Assembly: GCF_014898815.1 (NCBI RefSeq)
Contig: NW_026515540.1
Span: 496,001-560,000, forward strand
DNA length: 64,000 bases
Direction of reading: 5' to 3'
Source: Panonychus citri
Taxonomy: Eukaryota; Arthropoda; Arachnida; Trombidiformes; Tetranychidae
Shown in pieces: positions 1 through 11,613 of the stretch; position 1 is the stretch's first letter; each line of letters begins with the position of its first letter. A model generated the notes under the pieces. It was not told the DNA's origin, searched no databases, and saw nothing but the letters and a program-made list of their open reading frames with translations. A program made the position numbers and the translations under genes.

Positions 1-1671
1 ATTGTTCATCCTCATAATTATCTTCATCATGATGAACCAAAATAGTGGATGCTGGTAGTTGGAGGTGAATGGAAATAATCACAACCTAATGACCTTTATA
101 CATTTGTATCGATATCAAAGATAGACAATAAATCGATTGGAATTGGGAGTGAGAATTGATTGGGACTGATGAAAATTCAATTGCCTCACAATCAATTAAT
201 AACTTGGTTTCTTTTCCCTCTCGTGATCACATAATCTACCTGGTAAATTATTCTAATCTTGAAGAAATTGAATTTTTCTTCATTTCCATGAAATGTTAAC
301 ATAATTGATATTTTCACTTACCTGTGAGTCTGAATGAACTTTTTTTCCTCTTACTGTTCAGGATGAAAAAAATTCTGTATCACTTATATGTCGATGGTGG
401 GAAAAGTTTCCTCTTACCTATTTGATTACCTTTCCCATGTTATGCCATTACTTTTATTCAATCTTGAAATTCATGTTATTATTCATGATGAATATTTACT
501 TGGAACTTTTTTTTTCGATGTAAAAAAAAAGTTCATGGGAAAATTGAGGTAAAAGTTTGTTCATTTTTAAACTCAATCAGAATGATGGTTGATCACCTGA
601 AGGTATCTCGAAATCAATCATTTAAATTAGTGTAACATTAATTTACAACCTTGATTGTGATTCAAATATTTTACAATGTTTTTAATTGTTAAACGTTAAT
701 TGTATGGTTAACCATTATTCCAACGCCTTTGCATATCTAATCTCTCATGAGATTTGATTGTTTCTCATTATTTAATCTCCATGGGGTGGATTATGATTAC
801 GAAGATGATTATTGATTGAATTAAGATTTATAAGTTCACCTCAGTGAATATTTAGTATTGATTTTGAATCTTGAGCTTTACATGGGGATTTCCCGGTTCA
901 TGGTAATGAATGAGCTTTAATATTGAACTTTTGTTTCTTGTTCATCATCAATTTGATTGAGGGTAATTTCATTTATCACGATTTGATTTATCATCTTAAT
1001 TGTATTTTGATTGTTATTGGTGGGATTGGCTCTTTTTTTTATAGCAAACTGAACAAAATACAAGTTTAATTGTCAACAATTTACTTTCAGTCAACGTTCA
1101 ATCAACTTTCCTTTCAATTTGCTAATGTAAAGTTGATTACTTTTCACCTACGAAAACTAAAATTGAAATAAAAGTCAATGAAAGTGATTGATTAGTAACA
1201 ATTACTGTTTGATTGTTGTCAAATTGTCAATACTTACACACTGACTAATAGTAAATAATTATTCACCATAGACAAAACTGAAGCTAACAATTAATACATT
1301 AGCTAGGAAAATATTATACCTACACAAAATCAAGGTTAAATTGCAGAAATTAAACTGAAAAACTCATGCAACAATTAAGATTCAAGTTGATTGATATGAT
1401 ACATTAATGAGAAAAATAATTGCAATGAGAAAAAATAACAATCAACTAATTAAATTAGTTTTCCTTTGATAATGATGATCATAAACTGCAATCATGAACT
1501 ACTACTAATATTACATCATGAATATCATGTTGTTCATGAATAAGATTCAATAGTCTTCATGAAAAAACCTCAACAATGTCAATGAACTTTTCATGAGGTT
1601 GAGAGGAAAAGACAGAGGGAAAAGATGATGAGGATGATGATGAAGAGGAAGAGTTAGTCATCCTCTTTCTA

Positions 1672-1712
<41 letters not shown>

Positions 1713-2167
1713 TATCATCATCATTAACATTAAACAGTAAATGTAACTGTTTATTAACCAGTTTCATCTTATATTGAGATAGTGATAGTACCCGAACTAA
1801 AAGTAACTGTAAATTTTGCTCTTTCTTTTTGCAAAGAAAGTAAAGAAAGAGAGTGAGTAAGTGAGAGGAAGATAAATAAAGAGGAGGATAAGTGAACCTC
1901 TTGCTTATTATCATCATCTTTTTTTTATTTATTGATCAAGTTTATGATTCGGATTTTGAGATATTAACACAATCTCACCTTTAATCGTTTGAAATTTAAT
2001 CATCTTACAACAATCAACCTTGATTATAATCAGAGTAAGAATAATCATCTTCCTTAAAGAAAAAATTTTCTCCTTCCTTCTCATCTTCATCTTCATCCAG
2101 TTTTTGTTCAATCTTGTTATCAGTTCCACAATTAACTTAATTGTTTGTGTGTTTCTTATTGTTTCAG
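1..2167. other. AT-rich non-coding DNA, intergenic or 5' intron of SRPK
   Basis: No convincing coding region is seen. The stretch ends with a pyrimidine-rich AG acceptor at 2166-2167 that opens the SRPK upstream exon, so at least its 3' part is probably intron. Short open frames here lack conserved protein features. Confidence 0.5.
1675..1709. repeat. (CT)n microsatellite
   Basis: An uninterrupted CT dinucleotide run of about 34 nt. Similar CT/GA runs recur in the window near 4617-4641, 5055-5078, 13135-13186, 21580-21598, 23313-23333, 28201-28222, 28444-28461 and 28600-28616. Confidence 0.9.
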
Positions 2168-5100
2168 AGGTTGTACCTGATTCGGATGATACTCATATCA
2201 TCGTGAGACCAGCAAGAAATCAAAGTGCTCATCGTCGTGAAGTTAATAGTTACCGTCAAAGAGTAGTAACAAGTGACGAGGACGAGGACGAAGACGAAGA
2301 CGAAAACGAGGACGAAGATAATAGTAAAAACCTCAACAACAACACCAACCGCAGGTTAAGCCTTTCATCTTCTTGTGATTCAATTGACCAAAGTTTATCA
2401 CCATCGCCTTCAAATCCCCGCCGTCCCCAACAAAGACAATCAAAGCGTCTTCTACCTGTAGTTGGTCAACAATATACTGACCATCAACAATTTTATTCAT
2501 CACCAAACACAAATCAAACAGGATCAACATTCAATAATCGTCAATATCCCTACTCAAAACATCACCAACAACAACAATTAAAATCACCTAATAGTTTACA
2601 TCCAAATTCATCATTAAATCAACAGTTAAATACTCACCATTCACCGTCAACTTCATCGCACCATTATAACAGTTATCATCCTTATCGTCATCATCAGAAT
2701 ACACCTGAACCTCATCATCATCATCCGCACCTACATCAACTGTCACCAACATCACCTCGATATCCATATAAACCGGAAATGCCATCAGTCCAACGAATCT
2801 CATTGCACGAATCAACTCTTGGCCTTGGTACCAATAACACCGCTAATAATGGTGCATCTTCATTAGCGAATGCCTTTGATTCTGATGATTATTCTCATAC
2901 ACATCATCATTATCCTCCATCTTCCCATCATCAGTATCACTCTGATAGGTTGGAAAGATCCTCGAACCATTCGGGTTTGGTTCGATCTTCGGCCATTTCT
3001 GATCGAACACCAACTCCTGGCTCATCTTTTTCAGATCAAGAATCTGAATCATCATCGATATCTCATTACCAACAACATGCACCACCTCAACACCACCACC
3101 ACCAACATCAACAACCTCGACATCACCATCATGATGTTGACTATTCAATTCAACATCGAAACTCATCCTCATCTTCATCTTCATCCTCAGCAAATACAAA
3201 AGCAAATATAACCAAACCTAAAGGACTTTATGGACTTTTACCTGTGCCTACAATTTACAGGTAATTTGTTGATTTTTTTATTCATATTTTCTGAGACATG
3301 AAAAAATCAAAGAAACAAACAGTAATTAGTAACAATTAAGACACAAACCAAAGGTTATAATTAATCATATCATCAAGTTAACTACCTACATGTCAATATA
3401 AGTTTGCCGTTTTAAGAAAGTAAATTAATCTAACTGATCAGTTGATTTGTTTAGATTAATTTTTACACTAATTTTGCTAATTTAGTTAATCAACTGTCCA
3501 CGCAAATAACAATTAGATTTACCATTAATACTTTTCCATTTAGATGAGTAATTGTGTAGGGACTTGGTAACTGGCTCAGTTTCTGAATTATCCTTAATTG
3601 GTAACAATTAACTAACCAAAAATTTGAACATAAATGATAATCGAATGAGTGAAAATTGTAATTCTCACTTTGATTCCTAATCAAATGTTCAAGGTTTCGA
3701 TGAATTTTCTTGTTGTTGTTTCTATTATTTTCCACACATGTAAATTAACAACTGAACAGGTAAGTTAATTATCTCGATGATCCGATGTAATCAACAATTT
3801 AAAATCGATTGATAATTGAACCTTGATGTTAGGAATAGTAATTGTTCAGGTTGGTCTTCTTCATTTCTCTCTATATCTCAATGGATTGTTAATTTCTTGG
3901 GTTAATCTATTAAGAGAAACCTCTAATTGATCAAGTTGAAATTCAAGGTTAATTTTCACTATTAAAGAAAACAATCAATTTAACATATTAGATATTGATA
4001 GAAATTAAATTGTGGTGTTTGATTGTAGGGGTGATGTTCAATTGAAGAAAACAAGGGAAACTTAAATGTATGAAAAATGTGATTAGCAAATTGAATCAAA
4101 GTTAATTTAGTTAATTGATTAAAATCAGAAACAATTACCATCACTTGAGTCAAAATTTTGTGTTTGATTGAGGAAACAGAAATTGGCAATTTTATCAAAA
4201 CTAAATTTAGAAATTAATTTCCTTTGTAATGAGTTATGGTAAAAGTGTAAACATTTGATTGATTTAAACAATGGTTGATGAATTTGAAGAGGGTTAATTA
4301 CAATTAGACAGTTGATTAAAGTGAGGAAACAAAATTGGTTAAGTTAATGACAAGAAAAAATGATTTTTTTTACATTTTCAAAGGGGTGAAATTAATACAA
4401 TTGGAAGTTTTTTCCTTACGATTTTGATTCTTTGTTTCCTCTGATTTCGTATCATTAATATTTACAGTTACATTCTAACAATTAGTTAGTTGTCACTTAT
4501 TATTATTCCGTCATTTTTATAAAGTTTTCATTAAGTGGTCGTGTTTTGATGGGAATCTTCATTGATGATGTTACGTAATTCTGGTGTAACGGTAAAAGCA
4601 TCTCAAGTGATGAAGGAGAAAGAGAGAGAGAGAGAGAGAGAAGGGTAAAAGGCCTTTATGTTGATGGAGATAAAAGTGAGGGAGGATGAGGGAAGATGAG
4701 AGAGTGGGTGGTGGACACCTTGATGCTTCATGATAATGATGATAAGGTTAATGGACCCAGGAAATATTGGAACAGAAGCCAAACCCAAGATGGCGAAAAA
4801 AGAAAGAGAAAGAGAAAGCGGATAAGATAAAGGGTTGTACTACTTTTTAAGCTTCTCTCTCTCTTTCTTTCTTTATTTCTAATATTTATCTTCCATAGGT
4901 AAATGTATCATCTATTTCATTCATGATGAGTAACATGAAGATAGTATTTGGTTGTTAACCTCATGATGTTTCAGTTTCAATGGATTGAGATGATGACACG
5001 AGAAAATAAACAATAACAAAGAGAGAGAGGAAAAATAAACCAGGAAAATATATTTTCTCTCTCTCTCTCTCTCTCTCTGAATTTCATCATCATTCTATTG

Positions 5101-8100
5101 TTTTGCTCATCTTCAGGGAGAAGATGACAAAAGTAAACATTATCTTCTTCATCATCACCTTCATCCACCATCAATAAATATCGATTGTTACTCTCATCGA
5201 TTCCTGATGGTAAACAAAAGGACAAAACACTAAAAGTTTTCTGATCACTTTTAACCTTTGATCGAAATCCAATTGAAATGATTAACATTATTCTCGGTAC
5301 AATAATCAATGAGAATCACCTTTTAATTACCTTGATGGTTAAAAATGAAACGTATTTACGATTAAGAGGAAACTCATTTGATTCCATTGGATTTGGTTTA
5401 GTAAACATGATCAACTTAATTGTGAACCAGTTTCTTTTTATTATTTTAACCCATTTCATCCGGAAAGAAAAATACAGATTAATGATTAATCTAAATTCAG
5501 AAACCAGACAATTTGACACAATTTAATCAAATTAACTTCCCCAGCAAATCATCATGATCATCAAGGTGTAATCATCAAATTGTGACAAATTAACTATTTC
5601 AATCCAAAGCAAATAATGTAACAATTTAAATGTTTATCAGTTTTATTATTACACTTCAATTAACTTTACATAGGTTATTATGTTTACAATTAATAATCCA
5701 CTAATTGTTACAATTGTTTGTTGATTGTGAATCGTTACTTGATAGTTATCAATGGTAAATGTTTACATACAGAAACTAAATTAACTTAATTCACTTTTGT
5801 GTTGTTTGTTTATTCAAATATTACCAAGCAATTGTTGATTGTTTTTTAGTCAACTAATCAGTTGAACAATTTATTAATTTGAATCATTTTCATTTGACCA
5901 TAATAGCCAATACTTGAGTAATTCAATTATAATCACAATTAAATGAGTGAGTTAACAATCAACCATTTATAATTAAATTAATCAGATCCATAAATTGGAT
6001 TGTTGAATCCTACACAATTAAGTTTTTTTTTTCGTTTAATTGTAACATTTAATTTAATTAAACCATAAAAAGAGTGAGCAGAAAAACAAATCAACAATTT
6101 AATCACTTTTGAAATTGATTAGTTGCAATCTAATAATATACACTTTATGATTATCTGATTTGTAGTGCAATCAATTGATTGTATTTTGATATGATTTAGT
6201 AAATTGTTCAACCTTTTTGAAGGTTAAATTTACAATTTTCATTAATTAAGGAATAATTTGATTATCTTTCATTGATCAATTATATTAACCTTATTTGATT
6301 TGGAATGAAATAAATTTAGTTAAATCATTTGGACTTTGAAAAATTGGTGTCAACAATTTAGTCGCTTACATTGATAATGCTTTTAATTGTTGATTAATTG
6401 TTTGATTTTGTTTTGATTTTCAATGAGTGAAAATTTTTTTCTTGATCATCTTGATTTAAATTTACCCACTAATCAGCCTACACAATCAGGAAGAGGATCA
6501 GGTTAATCTATTTACCTGGGTCATTCATCTTGATTGTTAGTTAATTATTTCAACGAAAACTTGATTACTTTGATTAGTTTCCTTAAGGCCTTAACTTAAT
6601 TTACCATCACCATTTATGATAATTTAGTTATCATAACAATCCTAATGATGCTTATGATTTAATTTCCGGAAATTTAAACAAACCAATTAGCCTTGAATAT
6701 GTGGTTAAAGTTATCATCAATTGCTGATTTAATTTCATCCAAATCAACTTGATTAACAATCAGTTAAAAAAATTTATAATCCTTTCAAATTTGATTAATT
6801 GTTGTTAATCAACAACTTGAATCAATTTCTTGTCTTCGTCTTTAACTTTTTTTTTACTCAAGCAATTAATTAATCATCTTAATAATCAGGTGTAATGAAG
6901 ATTTGACAATCATTTTAATTAATTTTGATTATCTTTTCTGATTGTTACCACTTATTATGGTTTCTTGTAACAATCTTGTTTCTTGAGTATCCACAATTAC
7001 GGTATAATCATCATTAATCATTGAATGAAAGTTAATCATTTCTTGGGTTTCAATTTACAAATTTCCAGGCCAAGTATATGAATCATTAGCATTAATTTTA
7101 ATTGTTTCCCATCTTTGATAATCAAAGGTAATTGTCATTCAATTTGGTTATAATCTTATGATGATTTTTTTCAGATTTAATTCCAATTAATATCCATAAT
7201 TCTGGTTCCTCTCTGAATTATCGTGTTACCCACATGTTGATTTGTCTTGATGATTGTTGCTAATTGTTTTGAATCTTTGATTTACTTTCTTGAGTATTGA
7301 TTTCCATGGGAAAGAGTGATGATTAATGATTAAGTTTGATTACTATTCGTCTTGTTTACTTTAAAGTTCTGAACCAAGAGAATCAATAAACAATAAAAGG
7401 AGACAACGAGCTGATGATCAACATGATAATGAAAACGGTAATAATATTGATCAGATAATTGATCCAGATGATGATGATAATGCTGATAGACATGAACCCA
7501 TCGTTGATTATGGTAATAAATCTGATTATAATTCAATCCATTTGGGTGAGATATTAAATGGTCGCCAAAAAGCAATCCGTAAATTGGGATGGGATCATTT
7601 TTCATCCGAATGGCTTGATTGGGATGTAAGGTGAGTTTGTGGTTCCTCGATATTGTTGATCCAATGTAAATAAATTACTTAACCAGAAGAGAATAATTTT
7701 ACTTGATAATCAGTTGATTATTATATTATTATTCGGTGTTTGATTTCCTCTTAATTTGAAATGAGATTTACAATATCCGATTTCTTGATATTCTTGAGGA
7801 AAATACCAATTTTCATCTCATTATGTTTTCAATTGTCAATCGATAAATAGTAAATTAACTTCCTCTTTGTGGATTAATTTTAGACCCTCAACAGGACCAG
7901 CGATTGCTAATCGACATCCAGTCAACGATAATGAAACTGGAGGTGATTATGATGATGAAGATGCCGGTGGATCAGATTGGGATGAACAGGAAGATCCAGC
8001 TGATTATACCAGAGGTGGTTATCATCCCATTAAAATTGGCGATGTTTTCAATGCCCGTTACCATGTGATTAGGAAACTTGGATGGGGACACTTTTCAACT

Positions 8101-10296
8101 GTCTGGTTGTGTTGGGATTTAGTGTAATTATATTATCCATGTTTCTATGATGAAAACAATTTGAACCACTTGTTGTTTGAGAAGGATCCAAGATCTAATT
8201 GCAGTGTTTTCCATTCAACTTTTCAGGATGAAACGTTTTGTTGCTTTAAAGGTTGTCAAAAGTGCTAATCATTACACGGAAACGGCTTTGGATGAGATTA
8301 AGTTGCTTAAAAATGTAATTCCATTTCAAAATTGAAATTATTGATGATCCAATTTACTGTGAAACAAATTAGGATAGAAACGTAATCATTTGGTTTCCAA
8401 TCAATTATCATTTCTTTTTTTTTCTTTATCGGTTTTAGGTTCGTGAAGGTGAACCCAATGATCCATTTAAGAATAAGGTTGTTCAGCTTTTAGATGATTT
8501 CAGAATCAATGGAGTCAATGGAACACGTAAGTGATTAATCACAGATTCAAATTTAATCAACAATTATTGTTGAACAATTAAAAACAAAAACACCGAAGCT
8601 TTGTTTACATGTAACAATGAGAGCGAAAATTAGAAAGGCGCCAAATTTAATTTCCAACAACTGATTCTCATTTAGAGAGAAATAGAAAATTGTTGATTAA
8701 TTGATTGATTAATTTTCAATTTTCTTGTAGATGTTTGTATGGTTTTTGAAGTTCTTGGCCAGAATCTATTGAAATTGATCATTCGCTCAAATTACGAAGG
8801 GATTCCTCTTCAAAATGTCAAGTCCATAATTAAACAGGTAAGTGAGAAAATTAAATTTTCTAATTGTAATCAAGATCCAGAGCAATATTTTGATTGTATT
8901 GAGAAAACTCAGTCTTTCCATGTTAATTTCCTATCTCTATATTCATGTAAATTCAGTGAAAGGTCAAAAAGTCACTGGAATTTACTTGACCTACTGATTA
9001 GAATCTTAATCCCTTGTATTTGCCTTCCAAAACTTTTCGGATTAATTTTAAGCATCTTTTCAATTCTGAGGATTAGTTGTGAAGCTTTTTGATTATCTGA
9101 TGAAATATTTTCAAAGTCTAATTCTAGTTGATTGTTTGATCAAATTACTTTCGATCAATTTGATTAGAATGTTGATTTAATTGTCTCACTTTCTTTTTTT
9201 ATGGATTGGAATAGGTTCTTCAAGGATTAGATTATCTCCATTCAAAATGTCAAATAATCCACACCGATATTAAACCGGAAAATATTTTAATCGAAGTTGA
9301 TGAATCTTATATCCGTCGATTGGCCATTGAAGCAACACAATTACACAAATTAGGGATTAAATTACCTGGATCATTAATCTGTACAGCTCCTAAAGATCAA
9401 ATTGATCAACATGATGTTACCCTGATCACAAGTGAATCAAATGTTAAGAACACAATTAACAAAAACAGGACAATTATGAGACGAGCAGTTTCATGTCCTG
9501 GTAAGATGATTAACTCAAATAACCATTAACTTGATCTGAAAATTAACTTTAATTTGGTTTCTATTCATTCAAACAGACAATCAAAAATCAGTGCCTGATC
9601 CAGCTAATGAAGTTTGTGATATCAAAGTAAAAATAGCAGATCTTGGTAATGCTTGTTGGATTGTGAGTAACAATTAACTCTCACAAGTTGATATTAATTG
9701 TCATGATTAACTAATTGATCTTTCTAACAGGATCATCATTTCACTGAAGATATTCAAACGAGACAATATCGATGCCTGGAAGTGATTCTTGGTTCAGGCT
9801 ATTCGGCACCAGCGGACATTTGGAGTACCGCTTGTATGGCATTCGAATTGGCCACTGGCGATTATTTATTCGAACCTCATTCTGGACAAGATTATAATCG
9901 AGATGAAGATCATTTAGCTCATATAATTGAACTTTTAGGTGAAATTCCTCGTCATATTGCGCTCGCTGGTACTTATTCCAAAGATTTTTTCAATCGACGA
10001 GGTAAATTCAGTGAATATGGAAAGAGAAATTTTCTCATTTATGTGATTTATACGATGATTTATATTAATATTTTTGTTTCCGTTGTATTTAAGGTCAATT
10101 GAAAAGCATTATGGCTTTTAAACCATGGGGACTTTATGAAGTATTAACTCAGAAATATAAATGGGAATCGAATGTAGCCCAAGAGTTTACGGATTTTCTT
10201 AAGCCGATGTTGGAATATGATCCAGATAAACGTGCCAAGGCTTCTGATTGTCTCTCTCATCCATTTCTAGAAGATTGTGATCCAGATTTAAGATGA
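2168..10296 (+). CDS. SRPK: SRSF protein kinase (SRPK), 5' end not seen
   Basis: Serine/threonine kinase that phosphorylates RS domains of SR splicing factors. Exons read: 2168-3260, 7884-8123, 8227-8314, 8439-8526, 8731-8837, 9215-9500, 9577-9662, 9731-10001, 10094-10296. All junction phases agree and give about 819 codons without the missing 5' end. The first exon is disordered (an acidic DEDEDE run, then Ser/His/Gln-rich). The kinase shows the glycine loop GWGHFSTV, the lysine in FVALKVVK, catalytic HTDIKPEN, DLG in KIADLGNACW, and the SRPK hallmark HFTEDIQTRQYR. The C-terminus ends in a conserved LKPMLEYDPDKRA block. The spacer insert between the two kinase halves is short compared with mammalian SRPK1. 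The activation segment reads QYRCLEV where most relatives have QYRSLEV. A second version of the glycine-loop exon lies upstream (separate entry). Joining the 2168-3260 exon to this gene rests on phase match (two leftover bases meeting one) and on position, so it is less sure than the kinase exons. A poly(A) signal AATAAA is at 10383. Confidence 0.9.
3261..7366 (+). other. long SRPK intron
   Basis: A 4.1-kb AT-rich intron between the low-complexity exon and the two alternative kinase exons. It starts with GTAATT and reaches the acceptor at 7365-7366. It holds GA and CT microsatellites (about 4617-4641 and 5055-5078). No conserved protein is recognisable on either strand. Confidence 0.55.
7367..7630 (+). 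other. tandem divergent copy of the SRPK glycine-loop exon (alternative or decaying exon)
   Basis: This 264-nt segment is open throughout, is flanked by an AG acceptor (7365-7366) and a GTGAGT donor (7631), and has exactly the same entry and exit phase as the true exon 7884-8123. It would splice in frame from the exon ending at 3260 to the one starting at 8227. Its end aligns with the real exon: NGRQKAIRKLGWDHFSSEW versus NARYHVIRKLGWGHFSTVW. The second loop glycine is Asp and the ATP-contacting Val is Glu, so a kinase using it should bind ATP poorly. The acidic N-terminal half is much more diverged. It could be a mutually exclusive exon encoding a pseudokinase isoform, or a dying duplicate that has not yet acquired a stop. 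Confidence 0.6.
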
Positions 10297-10464
10297 AAAT
10301 TGTCTTTAACTACTATCAATTAAGAGATTTCTAATAATTATAATTTTAAAAACTTTGTGTGTGTGAGCAATGGATTTAAACCAATAAAAAAGTTCTAAGA
10401 ATTAACATCATGAATGGGTTGACCCAAATTACTTTTCTTCATTTCTTCTCTCTTTTTCGTGTAG

Positions 10465-10472
10465 TATTTAAA
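10465..10472 (+). promoter_or_regulatory. TATA-like box of secreted-protein copy A
   Basis: TATTTAAA lies about 103 nt upstream of the ATG at 10575. The same element is kept upstream of the other two copies (14811-14818 on +, 19934-19941 on -). It is followed in all three by the near-identical initiator region CACCGAGTCTAAGAATCAAT. Confidence 0.5.
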
Positions 10473-10574
10473 TGGAGTGACCACCGAGTCTAAGAATCAA
10501 TTGACCTCCGACTCTTGACACTTTTCTTTTATATTTTTTCTGTTTCTAGTACTTGTTATTCTTTCTCGTCAACA

Positions 10575-11078
10575 ATGAAGTTCATTATTCTTTTTGTCCT
10601 TTTCTGCGTATTAATCGACACAATCACCTGTTCTCATGGAGAAAAAGTTAAATTAACTATCAAGGAATCTGGAATTTCTGACAAGAAAAAGGCCGAAATC
10701 GCTGGTTTCGTTTCTGGTGCAACCGCTGGAGTGGCCAAAGGTATTCTCAAGAAAAAAGTGACCACTTCCAAACAGATCTTCGTTCCTGTCAAAGCAGCCG
10801 AACCCAAGTACAAGGTCAAGTACATCTCAGTGGTTAAACCAGTTCTTGTTCGTGAATATCCTCAACCCGATCGAACCCAATATTATGTCAAGACCGAAAC
10901 CAAAGTGGTTAAAAACCCAAGAAATCAATTTTCCCTTTCCTTAAGGATTCGTCAAAGGAAAATTCATTGGAAAATCAGTTTCCAAAACTTTTGGTTAAAT
11001 TCATTCTCTCTTTTGATGAACATTATCATCGCGACACTTTTACTCGAAATTACAAGAAATGGACTCAATGGACAATAA
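10575..11078 (+). pseudogene. small secreted basic protein, copy A: frameshifted and fused to the 310-family tail
   Basis: For the first 111 residues or so it matches copies B and C (start MKFIILFVLFCVLIDTITCS, a signal peptide). Two single-nucleotide losses (near 10914 and 10945) then shift the frame through the Lys-rich C-terminus. Just after the ancestral stop position the sequence switches to the last 26 codons of the neighbouring 310-codon gene family, in frame, with a short shared stretch ATTCATTCTC at the joint. The resulting 167-codon frame ends in a hydrophobic helix (SLLMNIIIATLLLEI), so if translated it could be membrane-anchored rather than secreted. Most simply it is a recombination product and pseudogene. 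It sits directly downstream of SRPK. Confidence 0.7.
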
Positions 11079-11270
11079 AATTCAACAATGATTAAATCAT
11101 CACTAATCTTTACGATTATTGATAAAAATTCAATTGTGTTTAATTGTATAAATTTGATTATTTTCGATTAAATTAATTTAACTTCGGTCTTTTAATGACT
11201 CGATTGAATTCATTCAATTAAATGATTTTTTTTCAACTTTTTCTTTTTCTTTTTATATTAATTATTTTTG
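11011..11270 (+). pseudogene. tail and 3' flank remnant of a 310-family gene
   Basis: From about 11011 the sequence repeats the last coding bases and 3' flank of the intact gene at 11614-12546 (compare 12450-12715), with only a few substitutions and small indels. It contributes the fused C-terminus of copy A. The body of the gene is missing. Confidence 0.75.
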
Positions 11271-11415
11271 TTGATGATGTTTATCAGTAATTCTAAGGAT
11301 AGTCTCTGGCTTAACGGTTTTCAGATCATAAGCTAATCCCAATTTGGACATTAAATCAATGACAACTTCTGTTGCATTTAATTTACAACAACAAATCGGA
11401 TAGAATCTGAAAAAA
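11265..11415 (-). pseudogene. internally deleted desaturase 3' scrap
   Basis: On the minus strand this matches the C-terminal end of the desaturase at 12707-13127 (about 11272-11387 corresponds to 12717-12832). It then jumps to the start of that exon and the adjacent GA-rich intron (about 11389 onward matches about 13109 onward), so roughly 280 nt containing the third histidine box are deleted. It cannot encode an enzyme. It marks an older, broken copy of the same gene pair. Confidence 0.75.
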
Positions 11416-11524
11416 GAAAGAAAGAAAGAGAGAAAGAAAAAGAAAGAAGAAGAAGAAAAGAGGGAAAAGAAGATAATTGCTGTAGAAAACGGAAAAGGAA
11501 AGTGGACCTATGCCTTAGAGAAGA

Positions 11525-11550
11525 GAATGGTCAGTTCTCTCTGACCATTC
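11525..11550. promoter_or_regulatory. conserved palindrome upstream of 310-family gene
   Basis: A perfect 10-bp inverted repeat GAATGGTCAG / CTGACCATTC with a 6-nt loop, about 64 nt before the ATG. A 9-bp version with an 8-nt loop is kept at the same distance in the other two copies (23220-23245 and 32545-32570). It could be a dimeric transcription-factor site or a 5' UTR hairpin. Confidence 0.5.
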
Positions 11551-11613
11551 AAACAAGTGGTTCTTTTATTGTGACAGTTTCATCTTTTAAATTGAATAAA
11601 TTGTGAATACAAA

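Noticed and set aside
2333..3211. Several ORFs on both strands within the SRPK low-complexity exon
   Set aside because: They arise from CAT/CAA/TCA repeats that stay open in several frames. Only the frame with consistent splice phase was kept.
4977..5309. 110-codon minus ORF in the SRPK intron
   Set aside because: Runs through a CT microsatellite (RERERERE), with no conserved motif and no splice support.
5278..5526. 82-codon plus ORF in the SRPK intron
   Set aside because: Hydrophobic, AT-driven composition. No recognisable domain or splice context.
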